Shown here piece by piece: positions 48,901-59,800 of a stretch of DNA of 64,000 nucleotides. The translations under genes were made by a program, and so were the position numbers. Each line of letters begins with the position of its first letter. Position 1 is the stretch's first letter. The stretch is from Gorsachius magnificus (taxonomy: Eukaryota; Chordata; Aves; Pelecaniformes; Ardeidae), in contig CM067095.1 of the NCBI GenBank assembly GCA_034008185.1, positions 3,766,610 to 3,830,609 of the forward strand. The letters are read 5' to 3'. Under the pieces are notes generated by a model. That model ran no database searches, was not told the DNA's origin, and worked only from the letters and a program-made list of their open reading frames with translations.

Positions 48901-49129
48901 CAATTAAAGTCAAAGAAAGTTTAGTTTTGTCTTTTTAATTAAATAATACAAATTTCCTAAGTGTCGTCCAGATAAAATGAAATGTAGTGTGAACAACTAT
49001 GTGAGGTTTTCTTCTATTGATTGAAGAAAGGAGTGTCTTCTGTAATATTCAACTCTCAGGTAAACCCCAGGGTTCTTCCAGTGATGGAGATGCAGCTTGT
49101 CTCTTTTTGTCCGCTGCAGTTGTATTCCT
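45946..49129. other. Non-coding stretch left of the RIMBP relic
   Basis: A long A-run with an AAACA-rich continuation lies at about 46960-47005. The remaining 3' half of a RIM-binding protein (second and third SH3 domains) would be expected here on the minus strand if the relic were complete, but I found no SH3 signature. No other gene was recognised. Confidence 0.45.
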
Positions 49130-50280
49130 TTAGAAGATCTTCCAGCACTGACTTTCCCTGGTAGTCAGCAAAACGTCCACTGATGGGCCAGGCTCCACCT
49201 GAATATCAAGTGGAGCATGAGGTAGCTGTGCAGATGGAGTAACAAATCTCACTGTTGCTGAATTTTGCTCCTGCTTCTCCCACTTAATGTGCCATTTTGT
49301 GCCTTTAGGCCATGCTTTCACTTTTGCTTCTTGCTGCGCGTTGGGCTGCAAGCTTTGGAAAGCAGACCAGTAGGTAGACCTCTGCCTCTGCTGCATTGCA
49401 GCCTCTTCCATTAAGGTACACAGCATGCAAATAACTGCTGCTTAGCATCCAAGTGACCTCTGTTGAAATAGGAATGATGCTGCTAAGTTTCAAACATCTT
49501 GGAGCTATTTGGAAGTCTATCCCTACTAGGATACTATGCTGCCTCCTATCTGACTTTCCTTTTTCTATTATGCTTCAAAATAAAAATCAGTAGGTCTGAT
49601 TTTTTTTTTTAAAATCCAAGTCTTCAGTCACTGCTTGAGTCTCTGAGCTACATCTCACATTCTGGCTGTATAAACTACATTTGGTTTCTACATAAATGTT
49701 ACAGTTCTGCACCTCCTCCCACGCAGCTAGCACAAGTGGAGGCTCCCGGCCAACAATAATACTTCTTGCAAATTGTTTGATTAGAGTGAGATTTCTTGGA
49801 TAAGGTACTGCTGCATGATTAAGAGGAATCTCTGTGTCTCCTAGTCTATCAGCCAACACAATGACACAGACTCCTTTGTCAAGACCACCCCTTTTTCCTC
49901 CATTGCTAATGCTTCTGCTGCAAAATCTCACTTCGTGATCTGCATTCTGCAAGAGCTCATTTAGCTCTGGAGGCTCAGTTGTTATCATGTCATCCTTTGA
50001 AACCTCTATCACATTAGAGGGGACCTGCCCTCCTCTGCCATCAGTCAGCTCTCCCTCAAAAAAAGCATCCTCATCCATGTCTCAAAGGATACAGACCATA
50101 TTCTCCAGTAGCTAGAGGAAGCTCTACTTTGGGGTGCTTATCAGGACCATCAAAAGGGTCATCACTATGTCGAGCTAAGAATACTCGAAATTTTGCAGGT
50201 TGTTGTCCTGGAGACTCTAGGATTAAGGAACATTTGTCTGTTACTGATCTCTGTGTTTCATTTGGTGTCCTCATCTAGAA
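49130..50280 (-). pseudogene. Intronless RIM-binding-protein-like relic (probable RIMBP3)
   Basis: RIM-binding proteins are scaffolds with SH3 and fibronectin III domains; mammalian RIMBP3 acts in spermiogenesis. Read leftward, 50190-50095 encodes the first half of SH3-I (DPFDGPDKHPKVELPL) and 50078-49986, in another frame, the second half (MDEDAFFEGELTDGRGGQVP, then SNVIEV). Next comes a first FN3 start (YPRNLTLIKQFARSIIVG, about 49800-49745), then a second FN3: VTWMLSSSYLHAVYLN (about 49457-49410), FQSLQPNAQQEAKVKA (about 49360-49313) and, after a spacer, LDIQVEPGPSV (about 49207-49175). Domain order and linkers match the family over 1.1 kb without introns, which suggests a retrocopy. At least two frameshifts, an in-frame stop replacing the glycine before DMDED, and missing flanks show it is not functional as read. 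It lies divergently upstream of UBE2L3, as RIMBP3 does in mammals. The family is sure; the RIMBP3 assignment is inference. Confidence 0.85.
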
Positions 50281-50436
50281 GAATTCAAGACCTGACTGCC
50301 TTAAAAGTGGTCTCATGTAGTTGCCTGGATCTTTCTTACGGTTGCTCGGTAGTAGAAGCAGTTTAGCATTCTGCTTGAGCCACTTTGCCTCCTGCCACAC
50401 TGCCAGAGAGCTTCCCTTCCTCAGAAGGCAGTTTTT

Positions 50437-50780
50437 ATTCTGAAGGACACTGCGTAGCCTCTGCAGGCCCTTTAGGGCGCTCTGGGGGTGGCTGTCCCTC
50501 CTGCCAGGCAGCCAGCCCCCTTGCTGCCCACATACTGCGCTCTCCCACAGACCTGTCGCTGCCCGCCCTTACTTCTGGCGGGGAGTCCAAGCCATGCAGC
50601 ACCACATCTTCACCCACAGTCTCTGGCAGAAACTCCATGCTGTTCCCTTCCTCCTGGAGGTGAGCGTCTTTTAAATCCTTGCAGCTTTGCTGCTGCTCTG
50701 TGCTGTGGCTTTCGGGGAGGAAAGGCAGTATTTTCTGTAGCTCTGACTGGGAAGAATGAGGCTTGAGCTGGCTGCTGGCC

Positions 50781-50790
<10 letters not shown>
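50437..50790 (-). other. Open frame upstream of the RIMBP relic, possible linker remnant
   Basis: About 110 codons are open leftward from the poly-T tract, passing SMEFLPETVGEDVVLHGLDS and GERSMWAARG and ending at a TGA near 50437. The acidic, Ser/Pro-rich composition would suit the disordered linker before SH3-I of a RIM-binding protein, and the SMWA tetrad is reminiscent of RIMBP3. The similarity is too weak to be sure. Between its stop and the SH3 start there are further stops, so it could equally be a chance frame in GC-rich DNA. Confidence 0.3.

Positions 50791-50815
<25 letters not shown>
50784..50815 (+). repeat. Poly-T tract of 32 bases
   Basis: An unbroken T run. Read leftward it is poly-A, but it lies on the 5' side of the RIMBP relic, so it cannot be that retrocopy's own tail. 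It may be the tail of an unrecognised leftward retroinsertion at 50.8-51.3 kb or simply a homopolymer expansion. Confidence 0.9.
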
Positions 50816-52792
50816 CCCTTTAAACTGTCTTTATCTTCACCCAAGAGCTTTCTCACGTCTGCTCTTCCTCTTCTCTCCCCTGTCCCGCTGGGGAGGGAGG
50901 GAGGCAGCGGTCGTGCAGGTGCTCAGCTGCTGGCCAGGGTCAACCCTCAGCAATGGCATTTGCAGGCCCTGTGCCCCCCAGGGACAGAACCAGCACAGAG
51001 GGAGCGCAGAGGTGGGATGCGATGGTTCGTTAACAAGTCCAGGCAGTGCATGAGTATGGGAATCTGAGTGTGCGCCTGGATATTAAGGTTAGCCCAGTAT
51101 TGGTGAACTACTGGATTTGCTGTTGTCTCAATCCAGATACTTGTACTACTGATTAGTATTTGTTACTGTGCTGTTATTTAGAGATAAACTATTGATCTGT
51201 AAAACTGTTTGTCTGGTGTTTGTTACTGTATCCTGAACTGTAACTCAGCAGGGCCACCAAAACCCCTTGCATCAGGACAGCCCTCCCACCCCCCCAAACT
51301 AGGGCAGGGGGCCAGCTCCTCAGGCGCTGGGACCTGCCTGGCCTCAGCGTTCAGAGAAGGCCCCAAGATATCTGCCATAACATGCAATTAAATGGCCTTC
51401 CAAGAAATGGCACGCATTTATCAGCTGTCCTGTCTCCTGGGTTATTCTGAGAGGGATGCACCACTGGCTTCTCAGGGCTTTTTTTCAGTGAGAGACAGCC
51501 TTTTTCAATGCAATATTCAGAGTTTCTAGCACCGTGGGACCCTATCTCTGGTTCAGGCTGATGGAAGCTAATGCAGCATGAGCAGAAAACTTGCAGCATG
51601 AAGTTCAGATATAGTTGCTGTAATACTTTGTACATTCCCCTTGCCATCTGTACATCAGTTTCCAGCAGCACGTTTAAACAGTTGCAGTTGAAACACGGTG
51701 TAATCTGGCAATGATATTATTAAAGCTATTTTTAAATGTTTTTCTACCAAAATCTAATGGTTATGCAGTTATGAGAGAATGCTTTCCAAATTGTATGGTA
51801 GCACTGGGGAACTGTGGCGATGCTGGGCCCAGGCGAGGTCTGAGCTGAGCTCTCACCTGCTGAGCATTTCCCCGTTATTTTCTCTGCTTTGTGCCGGTTT
51901 GTGCAGCACTGGCCAGGGCCTGGGTGTAGGCTCGCTGCTTATTTCATGCTTCTGGGTTTCATTACAAGGCAGCTAAAAACAGAGATACGCGTGACTTTTC
52001 TACATAAGCAAATTCCTGTACAGCCCGTTAGGTGTTACGTGATCATGGACGGACGGGGAAGCAGTTCACAAAGTTAGGAATGAAAGCAATCAGTCATGAG
52101 CTGGTATATCCATAGGACTAAAAAATCTTGAGATCTACTAGGACTTGTGCCACGTGGACTTGAGCCGGGGTCTGTTACATGTTTACTGTTAGTACAAAGG
52201 AAATCAACAGAACTCCTTTTTTTTTCCTTTTTTCTTGGAGGCAAAGGGAACTTCGTTCTTCATAAACAGTTACAAAATACTGCATTCAAGGGGAAAGGGT
52301 CTGTGTAGGACAGAATCACTTTATTAAAGTACATGACAGACAAAATGCAGGAAGGAGAAAATGAGTTTAGAATTCTATGCTGGGTACTTACCTGATAGAA
52401 CAAATGTCTGATAACAATCATCATACATAATTAATTGCTTTGAAATGCTTGTCATTAGAGATCTAAGAAACTGAAGGAACAAGAAAACCTATATAAAAGC
52501 TTGTATTTGTTGGCAATTTTACAGGAATATAGGATGGAGGATTGACAACAAAAAATAAATTGTGTGTCTTCATTTTTTTTAATCCATTTTACCTTTAACA
52601 GTTCCAATAGAGAGGCATAGAATGATTTAAGGCATTCATTATGTTTATAACTTTTTATCTTAGTTGCTCCTGGAGATGAGCTTTGCCCTTGTGGATTACA
52701 AGTAGATCCCTTTAATGGGTTTTGAATTAATTAGAATCAGTTTGAAATCTGAATTCTGTCTATATGCTGCAAACCAGCATATCCAAGGAATC
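50816..52792. other. Non-coding stretch
   Basis: Moderately GC-rich at 50870-51050 and 51240-51350, otherwise ordinary. The coiled-coil N-terminal half of a RIM-binding protein would be expected on the minus strand here, but nothing recognisable was seen. Open frames are short and overlap on both strands. Confidence 0.45.
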
Positions 52793-53435
52793 CTGACCGT
52801 AAGGAGTGTCCTGTTGGACCAGAACAGAGGTCCACCTGGCCCACAGCTCTCCCCCTGTCCGTGGCAGTAGGGGATGCTCTCTTTAGGGACCAGCACGCAA
52901 GCCCACACTCTGTTCATCTCCTACTCCCAAGCATCCATAATTATGAGTGGGCATCAGTTAGAGATGTTAGATGATGATTCCATGCTTATTCTCTTTTTTT
53001 GTCTGTTTATAGACCTGTTAGATGATGATTCCACGCTTATTCTCTTTTTTTTGTCTGTTTATAGACCTGTTACCCAATTTGACTAGTTTCTTTTTGAACC
53101 TGCTGACTACTGCCTTTACTACAGCCTGTGGTAGGGAGTTCCAGACGTTAATTACCTGCTGTGAAAAAAGGTACCGTCTTTTGGCCGTTAGTAATGCCTG
53201 ATCAGTCTCACTGTGTGCGCCTTTGTTCTAGTATTGTAAGATCTGATAAATAACAACTTTGTATTCACCTGAGCCACTGCCTTTATGATTTTGTAAGCCT
53301 TGATCGTATCTTTCTTCAGCCTTCTCTTCTGCAGGTGGAAGACCCCAGCCACTTTAGCCTCTCTTAATATGACACTTGATGCCCCCTTGATCACTCTATC
53401 TGCCCTTCTCTTTACCTTCCCTCATTCTTTTGTAT
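52793..53435 (-). mobile_element. Ancient CR1 LINE 3' region
   Basis: In reverse-complement orientation the blocks follow the CR1 3' region: TGTTGGACCAGAACAGAGGT, CCACCTGGCCCACAG, then GTAGGGAGTTCCAGACGTTA, TGAAAAAAGGTACCG, CTTTGTTCTAGTATTG, CTTGATCGTATCTTTCTTCA, GGTGGAAGACCCCAGCC and CTGCCCTTCTCTTTACC. It is strongly diverged and non-coding. At 640 bases it is the longest LINE fragment in the window and carries a local tandem duplication. Confidence 0.85.
52965..53067 (+). repeat. 51/52-bp tandem duplication inside the CR1
   Basis: Two head-to-tail copies (52965-53015 and 53016-53067) differ by one C/T change (CCATGC versus CCACGC) and one extra T in a T run. The near-identity contrasts with the strong divergence of the surrounding CR1, so the duplication is much younger than the insertion. 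Confidence 0.95.
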
Positions 53436-56089
53436 TCTTCCTGAGGTGCATAGACGTGTCCCCTCTTGTAAGCAAGATGGGGGGGGTACCAAGGTTTCAT
53501 ACAGCAGCAAAATTATTCTTACTCTTTCCTCCTCCCCCTCAGTTCACATGAGTCTTTTTGTTTTCTTCAGATGGCCATTTCATAACAGTAAATAAGCAGG
53601 AGAATTTTTTTTTTCTGAAGTTTTCAAGGGCTGGGCTGTGTTGTGGCTCACCTGTTCAGAAAGTCTGTTTACACAATTTCTTTTTTTTTAAAGCTGAACA
53701 GTTGTGTTCCTTAAAACAGTGGAAATGTGATATAAAGTTATCTTTGGAAGTGAGCAGGCATAAATGTAGTGTCTAGTCCCTTGAAGATATTGCAGGATAA
53801 GCACTAAAACCTGTATTCTAGACACCCCTATTTGTCAAGTAAATTAATGAATAGAATCTGGGAACCACAACAAAAAAACAGGTTAAAAAATGCAGAACCA
53901 TCTGCAAAATGCAGTATAACTCATGGCCTGGGTCTTGTTGCTAACAGGAAAGTAAGAGGTGTAGTTGATGAAATTCTGTCTGAAAGGAAATTCGTGCTGC
54001 TGCTTCAAGACTGTATGACAGCATGTCATGACTGCCTGTAACCGGCACCCAGGTGAGGTCCAGCAACGAGTATGGTTGCGAAATCCTTGTTCATAAACAA
54101 GATATGCACCAGTGTAGCATCACAGGATTTGCTCTGGATCCCATCTGAAACAAGACACTGAAAGGATCCAGGATACTGGTAGTGAAATGTGCCTAATTCT
54201 GTGTACACTTCTCAGACACCCGGCTGTAATAAAGGATTTCAACATTAAGTGGCAACTTGTGAGGACAGCTACACTCAACAACGATTTCTTAAGAACGGGC
54301 TGGGCTATTGTTAGTTATAGTGTGGGTGGCATTTTTTCTTGTCAAAGGAAACGTGGATTATTTTATAATTATCCCACTCTCTTACAAGCTATAAATTAAT
54401 GGATTAAAATTACAGATAGTAAATTCAGAATTCCCTGTGGTGCTTCTAGTATTGTCTTTTGTGTGTGGCAGCTATGTGTCTCAGTGCAGATATAGGCGAG
54501 GGCCTGAATAACTGTGTTTTGAGGAAAAAATGTTTAGAGAATACTCAAAGACATACGGTGGTCTTGGAAAATTATGCCGTCAAATAAAGAGGAGATGCAG
54601 ATACAAATAGAGTTTTGGTAAATAAAGAAATCAAGTTAATATCTGAAGCAGCTTGGTTTTCATATTTGTAGACATCTGGAAAACAAGTTGTAAGAATTGT
54701 TTTTCCAAGTCACCATGGTATCAGATTTAGGTATTTCTAAATTTCAGAAACATACAATCTGAACTAGCCGTCTTATCGGATGCCCAGCATTTTTAAATCT
54801 TCACCAGCAGCATCCCATTTCAGCAGCACATCATGAACCCTTGGAGAGTCTCTGCAGCTTCTGCTTTCACATAATGTGTGCTGGCCTGGCACGTGTGTAA
54901 CTCCTCCAGCCACTCAGCACAAAGGCTTTACATCTCTCTGCTCCTTCACCGGGGTGGTCTGCCTCTTTCATTTTCAGTTTCCTCCGACTCCATTTTCCCT
55001 GAGTAAAATGGATGCAATAACCTTGAAATATCTAGCAGGTTAAAGTTATCATAATATTAAACAACTTTGAAGACCATCATATAATTATTTACAAACTATT
55101 ATTGCCATTTAGGGGTATACTTTAAGATAGCATACTAGAGTCCTGTACTTCATAATTAACTTTTGTTGCATTTTTGCAAGTTTTTGAAAGCCTCTTGTAA
55201 TAACCACATTTCCTTTTTTAGGTTGTTGGAGTCTGTAAAGCTCAGTTTAGAGCTTAGAACCTTTTCAGGTGACAAAAGTAGCTTTTCCATAGAACAAGTG
55301 TTAGATCAAGTGAGGACACTGACTGACGTGAGGGGGAAAGGGGAAAGGAGCAGATCTTGGAGTAATTCCTGAGTACGCCGGGCCAACAGAGAATGCTTTA
55401 GGGAGCAAGTCAGGTGCCTGGATGCAGATGTCTGGTGGCATTTTAGATGTCATATGGTTTAGTAACTTGTGTCCCATGTGGTATCTGCTGGGCCTGTGTC
55501 TTGGATACCCTGGGGCACCTGGAAGGACACTGGATGGCTATGGTTAGAGATCTGCAGTGCTTGCTAGGGGCCAGCTGGGGAAGATCAGAGCTGGAGAGCA
55601 GTTACAATTAGAGCTCCATTAAAGAGCTAAAAAGCACATGGCGAATTACAGCCTTGATTAGTACTGACAGTGGCATTACCTCCTCATCCACAGCCGCCTT
55701 TTCTCTGGGAGGCTGTGGTAGGGCGCAGCAGGCGGGCAGCTCGGGGGCAAGGCCGGGTTGAACCGGTGATGGGGAGGCCGGCGATGGGCCTGAGGTGGGT
55801 TTCAGCTGGGGGGGGGGGGGGGGGGGGGGGGGGTTGCTGGGCCAGGTACCTCCTCTGGGAACTGCCTCCCCATTCTCTTCAGAATACTTGAAGAAACTAA
55901 AAACTGAAAGGTTGTGAGTGGCTCTGAAGGTAACATGGGCTTATTTGATAAAACCTGGAACTGCAGGCCCTTGTCTCCCTACAACGCGATACCGAACGGG
56001 GGGTGCTGCACAGTAAATAGATAAGCCACGCCAGCATTTTTAAAGCATTGATCGATGATTAAAAAAACCACGCTCGGCCAAAAGCCATC
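53436..56089. other. Non-coding stretch before the second CpG island
   Basis: No exon was recognised. A weak MIR-like match (CTCTCTGCTCC, CAGTTTCCTCC, GAGTAAAATGGATGCAATAA) lies at about 54935-55030 on the plus strand. A run of 26 G lies at 55808-55833. The region becomes GC-richer from about 55680. Confidence 0.45.
55808..55833 (+). repeat. Poly-G tract of 26 bases
   Basis: An unbroken G run next to the second CpG island. Runs of this length are hard to sequence, so the true length and the local assembly are uncertain. Confidence 0.9.
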
Positions 56090-56830
56090 ACCGAGGGCGG
56101 GCGGGCGGGCAGCCAGCCAGCCTTCGCAGAGGGGATGCTCCGGGAGCCCCCAGGGCGGTGTGTGCGCTCCCGCGGGGGGCACGGCGGGCGGGGGGCCGGC
56201 ACGCAGCGCTCCCTGCGCCGCTCCCCGGGGCCCAGCCGCTGAGAGGAGCGCGGCCTCGCGGCGAGGAGGGGCGGCCCGGGCTGCGAGCCCGGCCCCCCCC
56301 CGCCCGGCCGCGGGGCGCCGGCGCCCCCGCCGCCCCCCCCGCCCCGGCGGCCCCCGGGGGGGGGTCCCCCTCCCCTCACTGGCGCCCCGAGCTGGAGCGA
56401 CCGGAACGGGAGCAGCCGGCACCAGGCCGCAGCCGTGAGGGGCCTCGCCGCCTCCCCCGCCGCCGCCCAGGGCTCCGGCAGCGCTCCGCGGCCCCCGGCC
56501 GCCACCCGGGGCTGGGGGGGAGCGCTCGGCGGGCGCCGCGGGCCGCCCCGTCCCCCTCCCTCGGGGGGCTCCTGCGGTGACTAAGCAAAGAGGAAGGGCC
56601 GGGGGGGAAGGAAGCGCCGCTGCCGGGACGCCTCGGCCCGGGGCCGGAGCGATCCCCGGGGCGGCGTGAGGGGTCACCCCGCCGCCGGCGGTGCCGCAGC
56701 CGCGGCGCGGTCCCTGGCCCTGCCCGCGGGAGGGGGCGGCCCGGCGGCGGGGAAGCGCCCTCTCCCCCCCCCCCCCCCCCGTCCGTTCCTTGGTAGGGAA
56801 CCTTCCCCAAACGCCCGGGGATGAAATGAT
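56090..56830 (+). promoter_or_regulatory. CpG island, probable UBE2L3 promoter
   Basis: About 740 bases are extremely GC-rich with dense CpG, in an otherwise AT-rich region 6.7 kb before the first recognised UBE2L3 exon. UBE2L3 is a housekeeping gene with a CpG-island promoter in other vertebrates, so this island is its natural candidate. Possible donors on the plus strand include GTGAGG near 56435 and 56665. The expected first coding exon (nine codons starting MAAS) was not found. All long open frames here overlap each other on both strands and are treated as compositional. Confidence 0.7.
56764..56780 (+). repeat. Poly-C tract of 17 bases
   Basis: An unbroken C run near the right end of the second CpG island, another possible site of sequence error. 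Confidence 0.9.
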
Positions 56831-59800
56831 TTCGTTTTCGTTGTTCTGGAGAGTAGCCTCTTCCTTGTATGAGTAAGAGGTTTATCGCGCTGAAACGTGG
56901 AGCGGGGTGCAGAAGTTTCCTCATTCGCTGCAGACGCGGTGATGTTTTTGTCTTCACTCTATTTGCTCTAAAGCGCGGGTGATACTTGTAAATGTAGACT
57001 CGGCTTCAGGTGGGTCTTAACCAAGAGCACGTATAGCTCACTGTAAAATACTGCTTGGCATTATGTTTCTCATCAATTTGGTTGAGGAGTAAGGTATTTC
57101 TTAGAAAGAAAATGATAACCATTGCCTCCAAAGCATATAAGCTTATTTTGTGTTGTATGTCATTGCTAATTAACATTACAAGCTGTACGCAGTGGGGTTT
57201 GCCTAGGACATGCATACATAGTGGCGTAAAATTTAGTCATCTGTAAAATGCTATGGCAATACCCTACAGTATTTGCATGCCAAGTGTCTGTAATGTAAAT
57301 CAATGAAGTTTAAAGCTGGTCCTGTGAAATGTAGGGGGAAGACCCTGTAGCTGTCAGGTGATGATTTAGCCTTATTAAAAAAACTGTCCCTGTGGGGTAC
57401 AACACAACCACGCAGTAGGATTTGACAGATAGATGGGTGATTCTGTTAAACTTGGTATTTTAATATCTGATTTGCAACTGGCTTCAAGGATCTGGACCCC
57501 TAATAGGGCTGGGATTTCACTAGGCCATGTAGTAGGCATAAACCTTTAATTGTCCTGAAGGATCCTGATGAGATGGCATTCATTTTTTTGTTTCATTTTT
57601 GATAGCTGTTATGTTTTGTCACAGCCTGAGTGTCGTAATCAATGTCTGTTGCTTTATACTCAGATAAGGTTCCCCTTCGTTTTAGATAGTAAACAGCCAC
57701 TTAACTTTATCTTTTTGTAAGGCAGCTTTTCTGCCTGCTCTGAAAAAATCCATTAATTGCTCCAAAGCGCATCACTGCTACTCTGGTAGGAAAAAATATA
57801 TTTCCAATTTTTTTTTTCTTTTAAAATTTCAGATACAACATAAAAATCCGAAAGGCCAGAGAAATTGTTCTTACTATCTGCAGTGCCAGTTGCTCTTCAG
57901 CTCCCCTCTGTGTGCACCCCCCTCTCCCCCCAGTTCCACTGTACTTCTGAAACAGTAGTTAGTACTTTAATCTTTCACTAAAATGCTGTAAAAATGGCTT
58001 TTGACAACGTGACCTCCTCCTTTTCTAGAAAAACCATGTGGCAGTTGCTTTTCAGGGGGAGTGGTGTAGGAAGGAAGGAGACATTGATAACTTCCCTCTT
58101 ACATTTTTACTTTCGTTTCTGTTGCCTGATGTTTGTGGGTTGTGCATGTTGTGTGCATGTTTTATGCCAGTTCAAGTGCTGTGAGATGCTGTATCACAGC
58201 GCTTGTGAAGGCCATTAAATCAGCGGCTGCCTCCGTGCCTTTTGGAGAGTCGCGTCAGCCCAAACAGCTTTGAGTTTTGCCATTCATCTCGGTAGGAGCA
58301 AAGTAGAGCTCTTGTGCAGATGATGTAATCTGGATTGCTGCACCAGGATGGTTTGAAGGTCCAAACTCGCATGTGCATCGGCCTAACATCGTTATTTAAG
58401 TTCCAAATTCACAGATCCACTTGGAAAAGTCTTTCACTGTTCAAGTTTTGCAAGACAGAATAGTCTGTGTTGTGCCTTTCTCGGGGTCACAGAAAGACGA
58501 GTGGTTATAACTAAAGGAAATCAAGTTTTTCAGTGTGTCGCTGAATTATGTTTAAAATCATTTAGAATAAGCATTAACTGTCTTTTCTGTGAGCTAAATA
58601 CCAAGTTTGTCTTTGGTAATTGAGAATAAACTTTGAACCTTTTATAGGTCACATGAAATAAAGCAATACCCATTTCCTTAAGGTCTTGCCAACACTTTGC
58701 AGTGCTGCATTTTTTCTGGACTCGTGTCATGCATCGTAGTCAGTCGTATTAATCACGGTGGCTCAAAGAGACTGGATGCAGTAAGTTCGTAATAACGCGC
58801 TGTCGGCCTGTAGAAAACCAGGAGTATGAGTATAGTTTCCAACACCCGGAGTGGACACCCATTTCCAGATTGTGGAAGCTATTTGTGTCCTTCAATTTGC
58901 AAACCTCCTTGTGAAAGCAGTGTCACAGATTTTGCCATTGTTCTTGTACGGTTCAATTTTAAACATTAAGTCAAGCTATAACAAGAATAAGATTGTCTTG
59001 TTATCTCGGGCTCTGTTTGAGCAAATTACATTTCCTAGGCCAAAGTCCTTATTTATGGTCTATTTTTGCAGAGCTTTATACCATCAAGTAGTCTAACTGA
59101 AGTTTTCTCGACTGATTTCCAAAACATCAGTGGGGGTGTGCCCTTTTCAGAAGCACACCTAGGTTAGCAAAAATGTGAAACACAGCTAATGAATCATATT
59201 CCAACGACGGCTAAGGTGGAGTTTTGATCTATGAGCCACCGTTACACCTCCTCAAAGAGCCACAGTTGTCAGATCTTGACTCCTCAGGCAATGTGAGAGG
59301 TGGGAATAAAGCAGTTAAGTTATGGACAATCTCTCAGGCTAAAAACAGGCAAATATGGAGTAATTCTATTTAGGAAAGGATCTAGGGCCTCTCTTTTCGG
59401 GGAGCTACTTTGCATCGTGACCCTTTCTCGTAAAAAGCAAATTGTCTCCAAACATGTATGACTGGGAACATAGATCTCCCAGAGACGTGCCAGGGATTTC
59501 AGTGAAATGCTTTTCACAGTTGCCACCCACTAATGTAAAACAAGTAGTTTTCCATGCGAGATCAGTAGCTGAATGCTGTATGGAGAGGTAGTGGGTAGTG
59601 GCAAAGGGAAGGCTATTTCGGTGCTGGATAGTCATAGTACGTACTTGGTGGAGTAGTAACGTGTGGTACTGAGGTGCGCCTTCCGCGGGCAGTTTTAGGT
59701 GGTATCCAAGAAGGCTCCCCTGTGTGGAGCTGCTCCTTTCTGTGTTGATCTGCGATACAGTCGAGCTACAGTGTCTGTAAGATCTGTGCTTTTGTTTCCT

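Noticed and set aside
55979..56957. Open frames of 127-232 codons in the second CpG island
   Set aside because: Same pattern: both strands open, low complexity, spanning poly-C and poly-G runs. None contains the UBE2L3 first exon.
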